Of a stretch of DNA of 64,000 bases, positions 45,989-55,182 are shown in pieces. Within the stretch, counting starts at the first letter, position 1. Each line of letters begins with the position of its first letter. The notes beneath the pieces are model-generated. The model did not search any database. It was not told where the DNA came from and was given only the letters and a program-made list of their open reading frames with translations. Source of the DNA: Luteimicrobium sp042670205. GTDB taxonomy: Bacteria > Actinomycetota > Actinomycetes > Actinomycetales > Cellulomonadaceae. The DNA lies in contig NZ_JBHUWD010000002.1 in assembly GCF_042670205.1 (NCBI RefSeq), positions 186,001-250,000 on the forward strand. The letters run 5' to 3'. The translations under genes and the position numbers were made by a program.

Positions 45989-48103
45989 TCAGCCCCGGAC
46001 GGCCGCCAGGGATTCCCGGGCCGCGTCGGCCACGGCCTCGGCCGTGATCCCGAACTCGCGGTACAGCGTCTTGAAGTCGGCCGACGCCCCGAAGTGCTCG
46101 AGGCTGACGATCCGGCCCGCGTCGCCGACCAGCTCGCGCCAGCCCTGGGCGACGCCCGCCTCGACGGACACGCGCGCCCTGACCGCGGCCGGCAGGACCG
46201 ACTCGCGGTAGTCGGCGTCCTGCGCGTCGAACCACTCGCGCGAGGGCACCGACACGACGCGCGCCTTGATGCCGTCGGCGGCGAGCTGCTCGCGCGCCTG
46301 CACCGCGAGCTGCACCTCGGAGCCCGTGCCGAGCAGGATCACGTCGGGCGCGCTGCCGTCGTCGGCGCCGTCGACCAGGACGTACGCGCCCTGCGCGACG
46401 CCGGACGCGTCCGCGAACCCGTCCGTGCCGCGCGGGAACGTGGGGACGTTCTGGCGGGTCAGGACGATGCCGGCCGGGCGGTCCGTGTGCCCGAGCACCG
46501 TGCGCCACGCCCACGCGACCTCGTTCGCGTCCGCGGGACGGACGACGTCGAGGCCGGGGATCGCCCGCAGCGCGGCCAGGTGCTCGACCGGCTGGTGCGT
46601 CGGGCCGTCCTCGCCGAGGCCGATCGAGTCGTGCGTCCACACGAACGTCGACGGGATCTGCATGAGCGCGGCGAGCCGCACGGCCGGGCGCATGTAGTCG
46701 GAGAACACGAGGAACGTGCCGCCGTAGGCGCGGGTGCCGCCGTGCAGGACGATCCCGTTGAGGATCGCGCCCATCGCGTGCTCACGGATGCCGAAGTGCA
46801 GCGTGCGGCCGTACTCGTTGCCGGTCCACGCCTTGGTGGAGTGCTCGCCCGGGATGAAGGACGGCTCGCCCTCCATCGTCGTGTTGTTCGACTCGGCGAG
46901 GTCCGCCGAGCCGCCCCACAGCTCGGGCAGGACCGGCGCGAGCGCGCCCAGCACCTTGCCCGACGCCGCCCGCGTCGAGGAGTCCTTGCCGGGCTCGAAC
47001 GTCGGCAGGGCGTTCGTCCAGCCCTCGGGCAGCGTCCGGGTCGACAGGCGCTCCAGGAGCGCCGCACCCTGCGGGTTCGCCTCCTGCCAGGCCTCGAACG
47101 CCGTCTGCCAGCGGCCGCGGAGCTCGTGACCCCGGTCGATGACCTTGCGCGCGTGCGCCAGGACCTCGTCCGAGACGGCGAAGCTCGCCTCGGGGTCGAG
47201 GCCGAGCTCGACCTTGAGGCCCTTGACCTCGTCGGCGCCCATCGCGGAGCCGTGGATCTTGCCCGTGTTCTGCTTGGTGGGCGACGGCCACCCGATCACC
47301 GTGCGCAGCGCGATGATCGACGGCTTGCCCGTCTCGGCGCGCGCCGCGGCCAGCGCGCCGGCGAGCGACTCGACGTCCTCGCCGTAGCCCGTGCCGCCGT
47401 TCGTCCAGTCGACGCGCTGGACGTGCCAGCCGTACGCCTCGTACCGCGCCAGGACGTCCTCGGAGAACGACACGTTGGTGTCGTCCTCGATCGAGATGTG
47501 GTTCTGGTCGTAGATGACCGTGAGGTTGCCGAGCTTCTGGTGCCCCGCGAGCGACGACGCCTCGGACGTCACGCCCTCCTGGAGGTCGCCGTCGCCGGCG
47601 ATGACCCAGATGTTGTGGTCGAACGGGCTCTCGCCCGCCGCGGCGTTCGGGTCGAGCAGGCCCCGCTCACGGCGCGACGCGAACGCCATGCCGACCGCGG
47701 AGGCGAGCCCCTGGCCCAGCGGGCCCGTCGTGATCTCGACGCCCGTCGTGTGGCCGTACTCCGGGTGCCCCGGCGTCAGCGAGCCCCACGTGCGCAGCGA
47801 CTCGATGTCCGACAGCTCGAGGCCGTAGCCCGACAGGAACAGCTGCAGGTAGAGCGTCAGGGAGGAGTGCCCCGCGGACAGCACGAACCGGTCGCGGCCG
47901 ACCCAGTGGGCGTCCGTCGGGTCGTGGCGCAGGAACTTCTGGAACAGCAGGTAGGCCGCCGGGGCGAGCGAGATCGCGGTCCCGGGGTGTCCGTTGCCGG
48001 TCTTCTCCACCGCGTCGGCGGCGAGCGCCTTGATGGTCTTGACCGCCTGGTCGTCGAGCTCGGACCACTCGAGCGGCAGCCCTGCTGGTGTGAACGCGTT
48101 CAC
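45989..48103 (-). CDS. tkt: Transketolase
   Basis: Thiamine diphosphate enzyme of the pentose-phosphate pathway. 704 residues. KTGNGHPGTAISLAP (N-terminal), the ThDP/Mg motif GDGDLQEGVTSEASSLAG...VIYDQN, and the C-terminal EDGPTHQPVEHLAALRAIPG are the family signatures. GTG 48103 (VNAFTPAGLPLEWSELDDQ) is chosen because GAGG lies five bases upstream; an ATG 21 codons earlier is in frame but lacks a ribosome-binding site. First gene of tkt-tal-zwf-opcA-pgl, divergent from ctaB. Confidence 0.96.
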   Translation of the reverse strand: MNAFTPAGLPLEWSELDDQAVKTIKALAADAVEKTGNGHPGTAISLAPAAYLLFQKFLRHDPTDAHWVGRDRFVLSAGHSSLTLYLQLFLSGYGLELSDIESLRTWGSLTPGHPEYGHTTGVEITTGPLGQGLASAVGMAFASRRERGLLDPNAAAGESPFDHNIWVIAGDGDLQEGVTSEASSLAGHQKLGNLTVIYDQNHISIEDDTNVSFSEDVLARYEAYGWHVQRVDWTNGGTGYGEDVESLAGALAAARAETGKPSIIALRTVIGWPSPTKQNTGKIHGSAMGADEVKGLKVELGLDPEASFAVSDEVLAHARKVIDRGHELRGRWQTAFEAWQEANPQGAALLERLSTRTLPEGWTNALPTFEPGKDSSTRAASGKVLGALAPVLPELWGGSADLAESNNTTMEGEPSFIPGEHSTKAWTGNEYGRTLHFGIREHAMGAILNGIVLHGGTRAYGGTFLVFSDYMRPAVRLAALMQIPSTFVWTHDSIGLGEDGPTHQPVEHLAALRAIPGLDVVRPADANEVAWAWRTVLGHTDRPAGIVLTRQNVPTFPRGTDGFADASGVAQGAYVLVDGADDGSAPDVILLGTGSEVQLAVQAREQLAADGIKARVVSVPSREWFDAQDADYRESVLPAAVRARVSVEAGVAQGWRELVGDAGRIVSLEHFGASADFKTLYREFGITAEAVADAARESLAAVRG

Positions 48104-48476
48104 CGAACCTCTTTCCTGCGCGAGGAGCGCAGCCCTCGCAGCACTGTGCGTGTCAGTCGTGCGCATGACGTGGCGCGGTGTGCGCTTCGTCACCCGGCGG
48201 CCGCGCGGACCCGTGGCGGCTCGGAGGCCTCCGACGGGGCACGGCACGGCCGGTGCGGGCGCGCGAGCGGGTCTGAGGGCTGTCCGCGCGCCGCTCACCA
48301 CCCTACCGACTCGCTCGGCCCCGTGCCCGGCCCGGTCCGCCCCCTGGACGCTCACCAGGGACGGCGCACCCGGTCACGGCCCTCGCGCACGTGCCGGACG
48401 ACGTACCATGGAGCCGCGACGCGCCGAGGCGCGAAACCCCACTCGACGAACGGAAACACGGGCCCGCGTGACCACC
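48104..48476. promoter_or_regulatory. Divergent intergenic region of tkt and ctaB
   Basis: About 370 bases with no credible gene; frames running through it are GC-bias artefacts. TACCAT at 48404-48409 is the best -10 candidate for ctaB, with no clear -35. No promoter with confident -35 and -10 was found for tkt, and no operator-like palindrome stands out. Confidence 0.5.
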
Positions 48477-49451
48477 ATGAGCCAGGCAGCGACGAACGAC
48501 GCGCCCGATCTCGGCACCCTCGGAGGTGCGGGTGTCGCCCCGTCGGACCCGAGCACCCGGTGGGGACGCACCCGCCGCCGCGTCGGCGCGTACGTCTCGC
48601 TGACCAAGCCCCGCATCATCGAGCTCCTGCTCGTCACGACGATCCCCACGATGATCCTGGCCGAGCGCGGCATCCCCTCGCTCTGGCTGGTCGTCGCGAC
48701 CCTCGTCGGCGGGGCGCTCGCGGCCGGCAGCGCGAACGTCCTCAACTGCTACGTCGACCGCGACATCGACCGCCTGATGAACCGCACGCGCAAGCGGGCG
48801 ACGGCGACGGGGGAGATCAGCGGCCCCGCGGCGCTCACGTTCGGGATCGTCCTGGGCGTCGTCGCGACGGCCTGGCTGCTCGCGTTCGTGAACGCGATGT
48901 CGGCGGTCCTCGCCGTCGGCGCGATCGTCCTGTACGTCGTCTTCTACACGATCATCCTCAAGCGCCGGACGTCGCAGAACATCGTCTGGGGCGGGGTCGC
49001 GGGCTGCATGCCGGTGCTGATCGGCTGGTCCGCCGTGACGGGCTCGCTGTCGTGGGCGCCGGTGACCCTGTTCGGCGTGGTGTTCTTCTGGACGCCGCCG
49101 CACTACTGGCCGCTGTCGATGAAGTTCCGCAAGGACTACGCGGCCGCGGGCGTCCCGATGCTGCCGGTCGTAGCCAAGGACACGCGGGTCGCGCGCGAGA
49201 TGATCTGGTACACGGTCGCGATGATCGCGTGCTCGCTCGCGCTGGTCCCGCTCGCCGACATGACGTGGTTCTACGTGGTGTGCGCGGTCGCGCTCGGCGC
49301 GTGGTTCCTGTTCCTGTGCGTCCGGCTGCTGCGCCGTGCGGAGCACCCCGAGCAGGGCAAGCTCGGCGCCATGAAGGTGTTCCACGCCTCGATCACGTAC
49401 CTGACGCTGCTGTCCGTGGCCGTGTGCGTCGACGTCTTCCTCCCGTTCTGA
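48477..49451 (+). CDS. ctaB: Protoheme IX farnesyltransferase (heme o synthase)
   Basis: Membrane prenyltransferase that farnesylates heme b to heme o for cytochrome c oxidase. About 324 residues with some eight or nine hydrophobic helices. The first Asp-rich motif is NCYVDRDIDRLMNRTRKR and the second conserved block is FFWTPPHYWPLSMKFRKDY, both diagnostic of CtaB/CyoE. LTKPRIIELLL opens the membrane part. ATG 48477 or the in-frame GTG 48468 could be the start; neither has a strong ribosome-binding site. Divergent from tkt, as in M. tuberculosis. Confidence 0.95.
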   Translation: MSQAATNDAPDLGTLGGAGVAPSDPSTRWGRTRRRVGAYVSLTKPRIIELLLVTTIPTMILAERGIPSLWLVVATLVGGALAAGSANVLNCYVDRDIDRLMNRTRKRATATGEISGPAALTFGIVLGVVATAWLLAFVNAMSAVLAVGAIVLYVVFYTIILKRRTSQNIVWGGVAGCMPVLIGWSAVTGSLSWAPVTLFGVVFFWTPPHYWPLSMKFRKDYAAAGVPMLPVVAKDTRVAREMIWYTVAMIACSLALVPLADMTWFYVVCAVALGAWFLFLCVRLLRRAEHPEQGKLGAMKVFHASITYLTLLSVAVCVDVFLPF

Positions 49452-49467
49452 GGGCCGCCGTCGTCCG

Positions 49468-50400
49468 ATGGCTGAGACCCTGCGCGACGCGCTCGACCAG
49501 TACCTCGCCCATCTGACGGTCGAGCGGGGACTCTCGGTCAACACGACCTCGGCCTACCGCCGGGACCTGCTCCGCTACGTCGACTACCTCGAGGCCGCCG
49601 GGGCCGGGGTGCCCGCGGACGTCACCGCCGCGCACGTGCAGGCGTTCGTCGTGGTGCTGCGCTCGGGCGGGGACGGGCGCGCGGTCCTCTCGGCGGCGTC
49701 GACGGCGCGCTGCCTCGCGGCGGTCCGCGGCTGGCACGGCTTCTGCGAGGGCGAGGGCCTGGCACCCGCCAACCCCGCGCACGACGTCCGCGCCCCAGCG
49801 CGAGAGCGTCGCCTGCCGAAGGCGATCAGCGTCGAGGACGTGGGCCGGCTGCTCGAGGCCGCCGGGCTCGGCGACGGCGCGGTCCCGGTCCGGGACGCCG
49901 CGCTCCTCGAGCTCGTCTACTCGACGGGCGCACGCATCTCCGAGGCGGTCGGTCTCGACGTCGACGACCTCGACCTGGACGGCGGCGCGCCCGCGGTGCG
50001 GCTGTTCGGCAAGGGCAGCAAGGAGCGGGTCGTGCCCGTCGGGTCGTACGCGGCTCGCGCCGTCGGCGCCTACCTGGTCCGCTCGCGTCCTGAGCTCGCG
50101 CAGCGGGGCCGCGGCACGCCCGCGGTGTTCCTCAACGCCCGCGGCGCGCGCATGAGCCGGCAGAGCGCCTGGGCCGTGCTGCGCGGCGCGGCGGAGCGCG
50201 CGGGCCTGGGGGCGCACGTGTCGCCCCACACGCTCCGGCACTCGTTCGCGACCCACCTGCTCGCGGGCGGAGCGGACGTGCGCGTGGTCCAGGAGCTCCT
50301 CGGGCACGCGTCCGTCACGACGACGCAGCTCTACACGCTCGTGACCCCCGACGCGCTCCGCGAGGTGTACGCGGCCACGCACCCCCGCGCGCTGGGCTGA
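49468..50400 (+). CDS. xerD: Tyrosine recombinase XerD
   Basis: Chromosome-dimer resolution recombinase acting with XerC at dif. 310 residues. The N-terminal SAM-like DNA-binding domain spans about 1-95 (YLAHLTVERGLSVNTTSAYRRDL). The catalytic domain has Arg in STGARISEAVGL, Lys in GKGSKERVVPVG, His-x-x-Arg in SPHTLRHSFATHLL, His in LLGHASVTTTQLYT and the nucleophile Tyr in that last block. All catalytic residues are present. The position before parA-scpAB is conserved and argues for housekeeping XerD, not a mobile-element integrase. Confidence 0.94.
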   Translation: MAETLRDALDQYLAHLTVERGLSVNTTSAYRRDLLRYVDYLEAAGAGVPADVTAAHVQAFVVVLRSGGDGRAVLSAASTARCLAAVRGWHGFCEGEGLAPANPAHDVRAPARERRLPKAISVEDVGRLLEAAGLGDGAVPVRDAALLELVYSTGARISEAVGLDVDDLDLDGGAPAVRLFGKGSKERVVPVGSYAARAVGAYLVRSRPELAQRGRGTPAVFLNARGARMSRQSAWAVLRGAAERAGLGAHVSPHTLRHSFATHLLAGGADVRVVQELLGHASVTTTQLYTLVTPDALREVYAATHPRALG

Positions 50401-50477
50401 GCGCTCGGCCCGGACCCGGCGCGAACCGAGGCCCGGCGCGCCCGGCGACGCTCCGAACCTGCGCGCAGGCGCTGTTG

Positions 50478-50490
50478 TAGGTTGGCTGCG
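50478..50490 (+). promoter_or_regulatory. Leaderless -10 of the parA-scpA-scpB run
   Basis: TAGGTT (50478-50483) is six bases before GTG 50490. Confidence 0.55.
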
Positions 50491-51500
50491 TGAGCAGCCA
50501 GGCATCGAGCGAGAGCACCGAGCAGACGCTGCCGACCCTGTCGGCCCCGCTGCCCCCGCAGCGCCCGTCCGGGGGGCACGACGGCGCGCCCGCGCGCGCA
50601 CCGGAGGCCAGTCCGGCCCCGCCGTCGGCGTCACCGGTCCGGCAGGAGCACGACGGGCCGCTGCTCGACCCCGTGGGCCGCGAGCTCCCCGAGTTCCCCG
50701 TGCCGGAGCCCCTGGCCACGCACGGGCCGGGCCGCATCATCGCGCTGTGCAACCAGAAGGGCGGCGTCGGCAAGACCACGACGACGATCAGCCTGGGTGC
50801 CGCGCTCGCCGAGTACGGCCGCAGGGTGCTCGTCGTCGACTTCGACCCGCAGGGCGCCGCGTCCGTGGGCCTCGGCGTCAACCCGAACGAGCTCGACCGG
50901 ACCGTCTACAACGCCATGATGGAGCGCGGCACGACGCTGCACGACGTGCTGCGCCCGACCGACATCGAGGGCCTCGACCTGGTGCCGGCGAACATCGACC
51001 TGTCGGCGGCCGAGGTGCAGCTCGTGGGGGAGGTGGCGCGCGAGAGCGTGCTGTCCCGCGCGCTGCGCGACGTCGTCGACGAGTACGACGTGATCCTCGT
51101 CGACTGCCAGCCGTCGCTCGGCCTGCTCACCGTGAACGCGCTCACAGCGGCGCACGGCGTGATGATCCCGCTCGAGTGCGAGTTCTTCGCGCTGCGCGGC
51201 GTCGCGCTGCTCGTGGAGACCATCGAGAAGGTGCGCGACCGGCTCAACCCGCGCCTGGAGATCGACGGGATCCTCGCGACGATGTTCGACTCGCGGACGC
51301 TGCACGCGCGCGAGGTCGTCCAGCGCGTCTACGAGGCGTTCGGCGACACCCTGTTCCACACGGTCATCGGCCGGACGGTGAAGTTCCCCGACGCGTCCGT
51401 GGCCGCCGAGCCCATCACGGTCTACGCCCCGACGCACGCGGGCGCCACGGCGTACCGGCAGCTCGCCCGAGAGCTGGTCGCGCGTGGCGACGCCGCCTGA
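50490..51500 (+). CDS. parA: ParA/Soj-type ATPase (orphan, without ParB)
   Basis: Deviant-Walker ATPase of 336 residues. The P-loop is ALCNQKGGVGKTTTTISLG (about residues 85-103), with VLVVDFDPQGAAS and DYDVILVDCQPSLGLLTVNAL as switch motifs. About 80 Pro/Ser/Ala-rich N-terminal residues precede the ATPase core. No parB follows; instead the stop overlaps scpA, so it is co-translated with the condensin partners. This second, scpAB-linked ParA is common in actinobacteria; its role in segregation or condensin loading is inferred only. Confidence 0.92.
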   Translation: MSSQASSESTEQTLPTLSAPLPPQRPSGGHDGAPARAPEASPAPPSASPVRQEHDGPLLDPVGRELPEFPVPEPLATHGPGRIIALCNQKGGVGKTTTTISLGAALAEYGRRVLVVDFDPQGAASVGLGVNPNELDRTVYNAMMERGTTLHDVLRPTDIEGLDLVPANIDLSAAEVQLVGEVARESVLSRALRDVVDEYDVILVDCQPSLGLLTVNALTAAHGVMIPLECEFFALRGVALLVETIEKVRDRLNPRLEIDGILATMFDSRTLHAREVVQRVYEAFGDTLFHTVIGRTVKFPDASVAAEPITVYAPTHAGATAYRQLARELVARGDAA

Positions 51501-52398
51501 CGCGGCCCCAGTCGAACCGTCCGAGCCGGAAGGGCGCAGCGGGGGCTTCGAGGTCCACCTGGAGAACTTCTCCGGGCCGTTCGACCTGCTGCTCTCCCTG
51601 ATCTCGAAGCACAAGCTCGACATCACCGAGGTCGCGCTCGCGCAGGTGACCGACGAGTTCATCGGGTACATCCGGGCCGCGGAGTCGGCGGCGTCGGACG
51701 GCACCGGCACGGGCTGGGACCTGTCGACGGCGAGCGAGTTCCTCGTGGTGGCTGCGACGCTGCTCGACCTCAAGGCGGCCCGCCTGCTGCCGACCGGCGA
51801 GGTCGACGACGCCGAGGACCTCGAGCTCCTCGAGGCGCGCGACCTGCTGTTCGCCCGGCTCCTGCAGTACCGCGCCTACAAGCAGGTCGCCGACGTGGTC
51901 CGGGAGCGGCTCGACACCGAGGGCCGCCGGTTCCCGCGCCTCGTCGCGCTCGAGCCGCACCTGGCCGCGCTGCTCCCGGAGCTGGTGTGGCAGGTCGGCC
52001 CCGACGAGCTCGCGCTCCTCGCGGCGCGCGCCCTCGCCCCGAAGGCCCCGCCGCCCGGCGTGGACCTCGCGCACCTGCACGCGCCCGCGGTCAGCGTGCG
52101 CGAGCAGGCCGTCGTCCTCGCGGACCGGCTCCGGCACGACGGCGCCGCGTCCTTCCGTGCGCTCACCGCGGACGCCGGGGAGGTGGTCGTCGTGGTCGCC
52201 CGGTTCCTCGCGCTGCTCGAGCTGTTCCGCGAGGGGCTCGTCGGGTTCGACCAGGTCGCACCGCTCGGCGAGCTCACGGTCCGGTGGGCCGGGGGCGACG
52301 ACGACACGGCCGACACGCTCCAGACCGACTACGACGACGTGAGCGACCCCGCCGGCACCGACCCCGTGGCGGCGGACGCGCAGGAGGTTCCCGCATGA
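51484..52398 (+). CDS. scpA: Segregation and condensation protein A
   Basis: Kleisin subunit that bridges SMC heads and binds ScpB. 304 residues. The N-terminal GGFEVHLENFSGPFDLLLSLISKHKLDITEVALAQVTDEF is the ScpA hallmark; the C-terminal winged-helix (AVVVVARFLALLELFREGLVGFDQV) binds SMC. GTG 51484 lies inside the end of parA (17-base overlap) and the stop overlaps the scpB ATG (ATGA), so all three are coupled. Confidence 0.95.
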   Translation: MATPPDAAPVEPSEPEGRSGGFEVHLENFSGPFDLLLSLISKHKLDITEVALAQVTDEFIGYIRAAESAASDGTGTGWDLSTASEFLVVAATLLDLKAARLLPTGEVDDAEDLELLEARDLLFARLLQYRAYKQVADVVRERLDTEGRRFPRLVALEPHLAALLPELVWQVGPDELALLAARALAPKAPPPGVDLAHLHAPAVSVREQAVVLADRLRHDGAASFRALTADAGEVVVVVARFLALLELFREGLVGFDQVAPLGELTVRWAGGDDDTADTLQTDYDDVSDPAGTDPVAADAQEVPA

Positions 52399-53138
52399 CC
52401 GACGAGCAGCGACCCGACCCGGACGCGGAGACGTCGGTCACGGACGTGCCGGGCGCCGAGGCGGAGGGCGCCCACGCGGAGGGCGCCGGGCCCGACGCGC
52501 CCGAGCCCGAGGTCCCGGACGTCCACGCGCTGCCGGGCGGCGTGCACGCCGCGCTCGAGGCCGTGCTCATGGTCGTCGACGAGCCGGTGCCCGTGGACCG
52601 GCTGGCGAGCGTCGTCGCGCTGCCCGTGGCGGAGGTCGAGGAGGTCCTCCACGAGCTCGCGGCCGCGTACCGCGGCGAGGTGGACGGCGAGGTCGTCGCG
52701 CCGCCGCGCGGGTTCGAGCTGCGCGAGGCCGGGGGAGGGTGGCGGATCTACTCGGCGCCCGCGTTCGCGGACGTCGTCGGGCGGTTCGTGCTGGAGGGCC
52801 AGACGGCGCGCCTGACCCAGGCGGCCCTCGAGACGCTCGCGGTCGTCGCCTACCGGCAGCCCGTCACGCGCGGACAGGTCTCCGCGGTGCGCGGGGTGAA
52901 CGTGGACGGGGTGGTGCGGACCCTCACGTCGCGAGGCCTGGTCGCCGAGGTGGGCACCGACCCGTCGACGGGTGCGGTCCTGTACGGGACTACGGGATAC
53001 TTCTTGGAGCGGATGGGCTTCTCGTCGCTCGACGAGCTGCCTCCGCTGGCCCCGCACCTGCCGGATCTCGACACGCTCGACGACGCGATCGAGACGGCGC
53101 TCCGCCCCGCGCGGGAGAGCACGCCGCAGCAGGGCTGA
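52395..53138 (+). CDS. scpB: Segregation and condensation protein B
   Basis: Condensin accessory subunit, tandem winged helices. 247 residues. An acidic N-terminus of about 45 residues precedes the core (LPGGVHAALEAVLMVVDEPVPVDRLASVV, and RLTQAALETLAVVAYRQPVTRGQVSAVRGVNVDGVVRTL, the most conserved ScpB block). ATG 52395 overlaps the scpA stop. Followed after 46 bases by rluB. Confidence 0.95.
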   Translation: MTDEQRPDPDAETSVTDVPGAEAEGAHAEGAGPDAPEPEVPDVHALPGGVHAALEAVLMVVDEPVPVDRLASVVALPVAEVEEVLHELAAAYRGEVDGEVVAPPRGFELREAGGGWRIYSAPAFADVVGRFVLEGQTARLTQAALETLAVVAYRQPVTRGQVSAVRGVNVDGVVRTLTSRGLVAEVGTDPSTGAVLYGTTGYFLERMGFSSLDELPPLAPHLPDLDTLDDAIETALRPARESTPQQG

Positions 53139-53184
53139 CCGTGGCGCCGACCACCGCGGCGCCGACGACCGAACGAGGAGACCC

Positions 53185-53994
53185 GTGAGCCCAGCCCGAC
53201 CGCCCCGCCGCCGCCCTGACGGCGCAAGCCCCGGCAGCAAGGCCAGTCAGGACAGGGACGTCCACGACCCGGACGGCGTGCGGCTGCAGAAGGTCCTGGC
53301 GACCGCGGGCTACGGCTCGCGGCGGGCATGCGAGGAGATCATCGCCGCGGGCCGCGTCGAGGTCGACGGCGTGCGCGTGCGCGAGCTGGGCCTCCGCGTC
53401 GACCCGGCCAAGGCCGTCGTGCACGTGGACGGGCTGCGGGTGCAGCTCGACACGTCCCTCGTGACGATCGCGCTCAACAAGCCGCTCGGCGTGGTGTCCT
53501 CGATGCACGACGACGAGGGGCGCCCCGACCTGGCGCCCTTCGTCGCCGACCGGTCCGAGCGGCTGTACCACGTCGGCCGTCTGGACGCCGACAGCGAGGG
53601 CCTCCTGCTGCTCACGAACGACGGCGAGCTCGCGAACCGCCTCACGCACCCCCGCTACGAGGTCGCGAAGACGTACCTCGCGACGCTCGACGGCCGGGTG
53701 CCCGACGGCGTGCGGCGCACCGTCCTGCGGGGCGTGGAGCTCGAGGACGGGCCCGTGAAGGCCGACCACTACCGCGTGGTCGACCGGACGCCCCAGCAGT
53801 CGCTCGTCGAGATCGAGCTGCACGAGGGTCGCAACCGGATCGTCCGGCGTCTGTTCGACGAGCTCGGCTTCCCCGTGACGCGCCTGCTGCGCACCCAGAT
53901 CGGGCCCGTCCACCTCGGCGCGCTCAAGCCGGGCCGGACGCGGGTCCTGGGACGCGACGAGCTCGGCAGCCTCATGGCGGAGGTCGGGCTGTGA
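53185..53994 (+). CDS. rluB: 23S rRNA pseudouridine synthase (RluB family)
   Basis: 269 residues. An N-terminal S4 RNA-binding domain (VRLQKVLATAGYGSRRACEEIIAAGRVEVDGV) is followed by the RsuA/RluB catalytic domain. The catalytic Asp is in HVGRLDADSEGLLLLTNDGELANRLTHP, and LHEGRNRIVRRLFDELG is the second family motif. GTG 53185 has GAGGAG (53175-53180) four bases upstream. The scpB-rluB-cmk-der order is conserved across actinobacteria and firmicutes. Confidence 0.94.
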   Translation: MSPARPPRRRPDGASPGSKASQDRDVHDPDGVRLQKVLATAGYGSRRACEEIIAAGRVEVDGVRVRELGLRVDPAKAVVHVDGLRVQLDTSLVTIALNKPLGVVSSMHDDEGRPDLAPFVADRSERLYHVGRLDADSEGLLLLTNDGELANRLTHPRYEVAKTYLATLDGRVPDGVRRTVLRGVELEDGPVKADHYRVVDRTPQQSLVEIELHEGRNRIVRRLFDELGFPVTRLLRTQIGPVHLGALKPGRTRVLGRDELGSLMAEVGL

Positions 53995-54007
53995 GAGGGA
54001 GACGCTG

Positions 54008-54370
54008 ATGGCGGTCCGGGCGATCCGCGGCGCCACCCAGCTCGACGTCGACGAGCGCGAGCACCTGTTCGCGCGCACCCGCGAGCTCGTGGCGGAGGTC
54101 CTGGCGCAGAACGAGGTCGACACCGACGCGCTGATCTCGATCGTGTTCACGTGCACCCCGGACCTGACGAGCGACTTCCCGGCCGCGGCCGCACGCGAGA
54201 TGGGGCTCGGCGACGTCCCCCTGCTGTGCGCCGTCGAGATCGCGGTACCGCACGCGCTCCCACGCGTCGTGCGGATCATGGCGCACGCCGACCTGGACGT
54301 GCCGCGCGGTGCCGTGCGGCACGTGTACCTGCACGGCGCGACGGCGCTGCGCCGTGACCTCGCGCAGTGA
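54008..54370 (+). CDS. aroH: Chorismate mutase, AroH class
   Basis: Converts chorismate to prephenate for Phe/Tyr synthesis. 120 residues, the size of the monofunctional Bacillus-type trimeric enzyme. AVRAIRGATQLD holds the active-site Arg near residue 7, CAVEIAVPHALPRVVRIMAH the catalytic Glu and Arg, and VRHVYLHGATALRRDL the C-terminal strand. It lies 13 bases after rluB, so it is probably cotranscribed. The AroH class is less common than AroQ in bacteria generally but regular in this gene neighbourhood. Confidence 0.93.
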   Translation: MAVRAIRGATQLDVDEREHLFARTRELVAEVLAQNEVDTDALISIVFTCTPDLTSDFPAAAAREMGLGDVPLLCAVEIAVPHALPRVVRIMAHADLDVPRGAVRHVYLHGATALRRDLAQ

Positions 54371-54390
54371 GACCGGCTCCGCGGGCGCAG

Positions 54391-54416
54391 TAGTCTCCTG
54401 ACCGGGCCCTCCCGGT
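54391..54416 (+). promoter_or_regulatory. Possible -10 and leader hairpin of cmk
   Basis: TAGTCT (54391-54396) could be a -10. ACCGGG-CCCT-CCCGGT (54401-54416) forms a 6-bp hairpin at the start of the expected 48-base leader. No convincing -35. Confidence 0.35.
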
Positions 54417-54450
54417 CCCCCCTTCCCCGAGCAGGACGGATCCCACGCAC

Positions 54451-55182
54451 GTGACCATCGTCATCGCCATCGACGGGCCCTCGGGCTCCGGCAAGTCAAG
54501 CGTCTCGAAGGCGGTCGCCCGCCGCCTCGGCCTCGCGTACCTCGACACCGGCGCCATGTACCGCGCGGCGACCTGGTGGTGCCGGCACACGGACGTGGAC
54601 CTCGCCGACGCGGACGCCGTGGCCGCCGCGGTCGAGGCCCTGCCGCTGGTCATGGGCGTCGACCCCGATGCGCCCGCGGTGCACGTCGACGGCGAGGACG
54701 TGGGCGCCGCGATCCGCACGACGGAGGTCTCGACCGCCGTGAGCGCCGTCGCGACGAACCTCGCGGTCCGGGACGAGCTGCGTCGTCTGCAGCGCGCCGC
54801 GATCGACGCCGAGAAGCTCGGCGGATTCTCGGGCGGACGCGGGATCGTCGCCGAGGGGCGCGACATCACCACGGTCGTCGCGCCCGACGCCGACGTCCGC
54901 GTCCTCCTGACGGCGAGCGAGGAGGCGCGCCTCGCGCGCCGGGCCCGCGAGCTCCACGGCTCGGACGCCGCGCACGCCGTCGAGGCCACGCGCGACCAGA
55001 TCGTGCGCCGCGACGCCGACGACTCGACCGTCTCGCAGTTCACCGTCGCCGCCGACGGGGTCGCGACGGTCGACTCGTCCGAGCTCGACCTGGAGCAGAC
55101 CGTCGACGCGGTGCTCGCCGTGGTCGCCCGGCTCACGGCGACCGCCGCCGACGAGGCGGGCACCGAGCGCACCGACGCATGA
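54451..55182 (+). CDS. cmk: Cytidylate kinase
   Basis: Phosphorylates CMP and dCMP. 243 residues. The P-loop is AIDGPSGSGKSSVSKAVA (residues 5-22), followed by LAYLDTGAMYRAATW (CMP site) and GRGIVAEGRDITTVVAPDADV. These are the diagnostic blocks of bacterial Cmk. GTG 54451; the stop overlaps the plsC ATG. Confidence 0.95.
   Translation: MTIVIAIDGPSGSGKSSVSKAVARRLGLAYLDTGAMYRAATWWCRHTDVDLADADAVAAAVEALPLVMGVDPDAPAVHVDGEDVGAAIRTTEVSTAVSAVATNLAVRDELRRLQRAAIDAEKLGGFSGGRGIVAEGRDITTVVAPDADVRVLLTASEEARLARRARELHGSDAAHAVEATRDQIVRRDADDSTVSQFTVAADGVATVDSSELDLEQTVDAVLAVVARLTATAADEAGTERTDA

Noticed and set aside
45164..49516. A 1450-codon plus-strand frame across tal, tkt and ctaB
   Set aside because: It is the antisense of tal and tkt followed by an off-frame of ctaB; no domain, no start support. 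An artefact of high GC.
49468..50400. The tyrosine recombinase as a mobile-element integrase
   Set aside because: Length, motifs and the conserved position before parA-scpAB fit housekeeping XerD.
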